Shown piece after piece: positions 6,452 to 8,304 of a stretch of DNA of 8,304 nt; position 1 is the first letter of the stretch, and each line of letters starts with the position of its first letter. The position numbers and the translations under genes were made by a program. Source of the DNA: Saprospiraceae bacterium (GTDB lineage: Bacteria > Bacteroidota > Bacteroidia > Chitinophagales > Saprospiraceae); NCBI GenBank assembly GCA_014379665.1, contig JACMLK010000145.1, forward strand, positions 1 to 8,304. The letters are read 5' to 3'. The notes under the pieces were generated by a model. It saw nothing but the letters and a program-made list of their open reading frames with translations. It did not search any database and was not told where the DNA came from.

Positions 6452-7228
6452 ATGAAACAACTTTTTTGCATCCTGACGCTATCACTCAGTTTTTCAACTT
6501 CACAGGGACAAATTCTAAATGCCAGTTTTGAAAATGGCTCAAATCCTGACTTATCAAATTGGAAATGGACTTGCAGTGCAATTTCGTTTAATAACGCACC
6601 GGCAGGTGGAGGCAATTGGTGTATTAAGGTTTATGGAGGAAACACGCAAGGTTGTTTTCCTGGCTATGCCTACCAAAAAATACCTTCTATTACAAATGGA
6701 CAGACATTTATTCTATCTGGCTGGGCATTTGCACAAACTGCACCGCCTATCGGACTTTATTTTGGTAAAATAAACAATGGTGTGGTTACACTTCAATCGG
6801 GCGACACCACATCTTCAACTTCCTGGGCACATTTAAGTATTCAAACAAGTTACACACTTTCAGCAGGGGATACAGCATTGGTTGTTTTAGATGGCGGACT
6901 TGCAGGAGGACCTGTTCAGGGTTACGGTTACTTTGACTTAATAAACCTTCAGCAAGTGACAGGAACAAATTCTCCTGAACAAAAACAGTCATTTAAAATT
7001 TCCCCTAACCCATTCAACTATCAAACGACTTTGCAGACAGATAATCTTTTAATAAACGCAACTCTTTTGGTGGTCAACGGTTTCGGGCAGACCGTGAAAC
7101 AAATCGAAAACATCAGCGGTCAAACAGTTACTTTCTTCCGCGACAATCTTGCAAGCGGACTCTATTTCGTTCGGTTGACAGAAAAAAATAAATTTATTGC
7201 TGAAGACAAATTAGTTATCATCGACTGA
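6452..7228 (+). CDS. Secreted T9SS-sorted protein with CBM-like jelly-roll N-domain
   Basis: A 258-residue exported protein of unknown function. It starts with a signal peptide (MKQLFCILTLSLSF, ending near SQGQ at residue 20; the Cys at position 6 is in the hydrophobic core and not a lipobox). Residues about 21-168 begin ILNASFENGSNPDLSNW and look like a beta-sandwich of the CBM4/9 type, a fold that often binds glycans or simply serves as an adhesion module; this is judged from the N-term pattern FENG...W, the alternating strands and the closing YGYFDLINLQQ. Cysteines at 41, 57 and 68 are in the exported part. Residues about 181-258 (FKISPNPFNYQT to LVIID) form a T9SS type A sorting domain with ASGLYFVRL. 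The ATG at 6452 follows an A-rich tract (TTTTAAAAAAAATTACC), as usual in this phylum. No enzyme motif is seen. It stands alone and converges on the two-component genes. Confidence 0.85.
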   Translation: MKQLFCILTLSLSFSTSQGQILNASFENGSNPDLSNWKWTCSAISFNNAPAGGGNWCIKVYGGNTQGCFPGYAYQKIPSITNGQTFILSGWAFAQTAPPIGLYFGKINNGVVTLQSGDTTSSTSWAHLSIQTSYTLSAGDTALVVLDGGLAGGPVQGYGYFDLINLQQVTGTNSPEQKQSFKISPNPFNYQTTLQTDNLLINATLLVVNGFGQTVKQIENISGQTVTFFRDNLASGLYFVRLTEKNKFIAEDKLVIID

Positions 7229-7318
7229 CTGGAAAGACAATAGCACATTTGCCAACAGAAACGCTAACCCTTAACTAACCGTTTACATGCGGGCTATCAC
7301 AGACATACTACATAAAGA

Positions 7319-7999
7319 TTAAGGTATAAATCTATAACCCACACCCCTTACGGAATAAAAATGTAACGGTTTACGTTGGTCTTTTTCAAAATATTTGCGA
7401 AATGACAGTATAAAATTATCAATGGTACGGGTAGAGGGGTAGATGTCATAACCCCAAACGGTCTGGAGAATCTGTTGACGGGAGACCACCTGGTTTTGGC
7501 GGTCGATGAGGAGTTTAAGCAGCTGAACTTCTTTTTTGGTCAACCGGACTTCACCGTTGATGCCTTTGGCTTCAAAGGTTACAAAATTGATTTCGTTGCC
7601 ATCAAAATTGTATTTCTCCAGGTCTTTTGGATTTTCTTCCGAACTTCTTTTTAACAGATTCTGAACCCTTAGTAGCAATTCTTCCAGATTAAAAGGTTTA
7701 GTAAGATAATCATCTGCACCGAGTTTGAGTCCGGTGATTCTGTCTATGGAAGTGTCTTTGGCAGAAATTATAATGATACCTACCTGTCGGTTGCGCAGCC
7801 GGACCCGTTCACATATCTGAAATCCATTCACTTCGGGTAACATCACATCGAGTATCATCAGATCAAAATGTTGTCCTTCAGCCAATTCGAGGGCTGTGCG
7901 TCCATTATCCGTGGCAATCACTTCATAATGTTCCATCTCCAGATTCATTTTTATGATCTTGCGAAGCTGGTCTTCGTCTTCCACTAAAAGTATGCGCAT
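7319..7999 (-). CDS. OmpR/PhoB-family response regulator
   Basis: A 226-residue cytoplasmic two-component response regulator. The receiver domain (1-about 115) has the acidic pair E7/D8, the phosphoacceptor Asp51 in LMILDVMLP, Ser79 in the IIISAKD strand (the Thr/Ser switch position) and Lys101 in DYLTKPF, so all phosphorylation residues are intact. The C-terminal domain (about 130-226) is a winged helix of the Trans_reg_C type, with LTKKEVQLLKLLI, SRQQILQTVWGYD, the recognition region STRTIDNFILSFRKYF and the closing SVRGVGYRFIP. It should activate or repress promoters after phosphorylation by the kinase whose gene ends 4 nt upstream. The target regulon cannot be read here; no direct-repeat operator is evident in front of the neighbouring genes. 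No clear terminator lies in the 90 bp between its stop and the convergent neighbour. Confidence 0.96.
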   Translation of the reverse strand: MRILLVEDEDQLRKIIKMNLEMEHYEVIATDNGRTALELAEGQHFDLMILDVMLPEVNGFQICERVRLRNRQVGIIIISAKDTSIDRITGLKLGADDYLTKPFNLEELLLRVQNLLKRSSEENPKDLEKYNFDGNEINFVTFEAKGINGEVRLTKKEVQLLKLLIDRQNQVVSRQQILQTVWGYDIYPSTRTIDNFILSFRKYFEKDQRKPLHFYSVRGVGYRFIP

Positions 8000-8003
8000 G
8001 GTA

Positions 8004-8304
8004 TTACTGTTTGATCGGTAAGGTTATGGTAAATTTAGTTCCTTTTGGCTGGTTGTCCTGAATTTTAAGCGTGCCTTTGTGGGCTTTGATGATCTTATCG
8101 ACTATGTACAACCCCAGACCTGTACCTTTTGTTTGTCTTGTATCTTCATTCCCGATACGGTAGAATTGCTGTATTACTTTATTTTTTTCCTTTTCAGGGA
8201 TTCCACTGCCCTGATCTGAGATTTCCATTTGCAGTTCTTTTGGCCCGGCGATTGCATTCAAGTGAATAATGGCTTCTTCTGGTGAATATTTTACAGCATT
8301 TTCC
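8004..8304 (-). CDS. Sensor histidine kinase, C-terminal ATPase part, truncated by the window
   Basis: Only the last 99 residues are inside the window; the frame stays open to the edge. It begins with the N box ENAVKYSP (ATP/Mg binding Asn), then the G1 box DQGSGIP, the F region QQFYRIG, and the G2 box KGTGLGLYIV, ending in FTITLPIKQ. These are the HATPase_c boxes in the normal order and spacing, so the visible part is intact. The phosphoaccepting His domain, the sensor domain and any membrane segments lie beyond the right edge. A TTG at 8261 that could be taken as a start is internal, since the N box lies upstream of it. The stop is 4 nt before the response regulator ATG, so both are on one transcript and are cognate partners. 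Confidence 0.95.
   Translation of the reverse strand, partial: ENAVKYSPEEAIIHLNAIAGPKELQMEISDQGSGIPEKEKNKVIQQFYRIGNEDTRQTKGTGLGLYIVDKIIKAHKGTLKIQDNQPKGTKFTITLPIKQ

Noticed and set aside
7229..7318. Second attC-like site or bidirectional terminator between the convergent genes
   Set aside because: Short CTAACC repeats occur (7262-7267 and 7274-7279) but no convincing dyad or T-run could be found.

Overview
The window looks like a chromosomal segment of a member of the Bacteroidota. Two secreted proteins end in a type IX secretion (T9SS, Por) type A C-terminal sorting domain, one of them is an M43 cytophagalysin/pappalysin-like metallopeptidase, start regions are A-rich without a clear Shine-Dalgarno, and one upstream region has a match to the Bacteroidota -7 element TAnnTTTG. 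Genus cannot be told from this alone.

Left block (1-4210, + strand): a 5'-truncated amidohydrolase of the YtcJ-like (Amidohydro_3) type, a secreted M43 zinc metallopeptidase starting 10 nt after it, and a YfcC/DcuC-family inner-membrane carrier that overlaps the peptidase by 8 nt. The packing suggests one transcript. A plausible but unproven reading is extracellular protein breakdown, uptake of a small product, and cytoplasmic or periplasmic amide hydrolysis.

Middle block (4211-7318): an AT-richer, repeat-laden accessory stretch. It opens with about 780 bp without an intact gene. This holds a small hairpin, a 154-bp array of imperfect 11-bp units kept in one phase, a run of 7-bp repeats, a pair of REP-like palindromes in inverted orientation, and directly after them a short, frameshifted remnant of the C-terminus of a tyrosine recombinase with its catalytic Tyr box. 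Then come a secreted alpha/beta-hydrolase esterase with C-terminal TPR-like repeats, a long imperfect dyad (about 130 bp) that recalls an integron attC site without matching the consensus, and a small T9SS-exported jelly-roll-like protein. A perfect 10-bp inverted repeat flanks the esterase gene. Together this suggests a decayed site of recombinase-mediated gene acquisition, possibly a cassette-type (CALIN-like) locus; that is inference.

Right block (7319-8304, - strand): a two-component system, with the C-terminal ATPase part of a sensor histidine kinase running off the window edge, followed 4 nt later by an OmpR/PhoB-type response regulator. It converges on the middle block. No complete rRNA, tRNA, CRISPR array or intact mobile element is visible.
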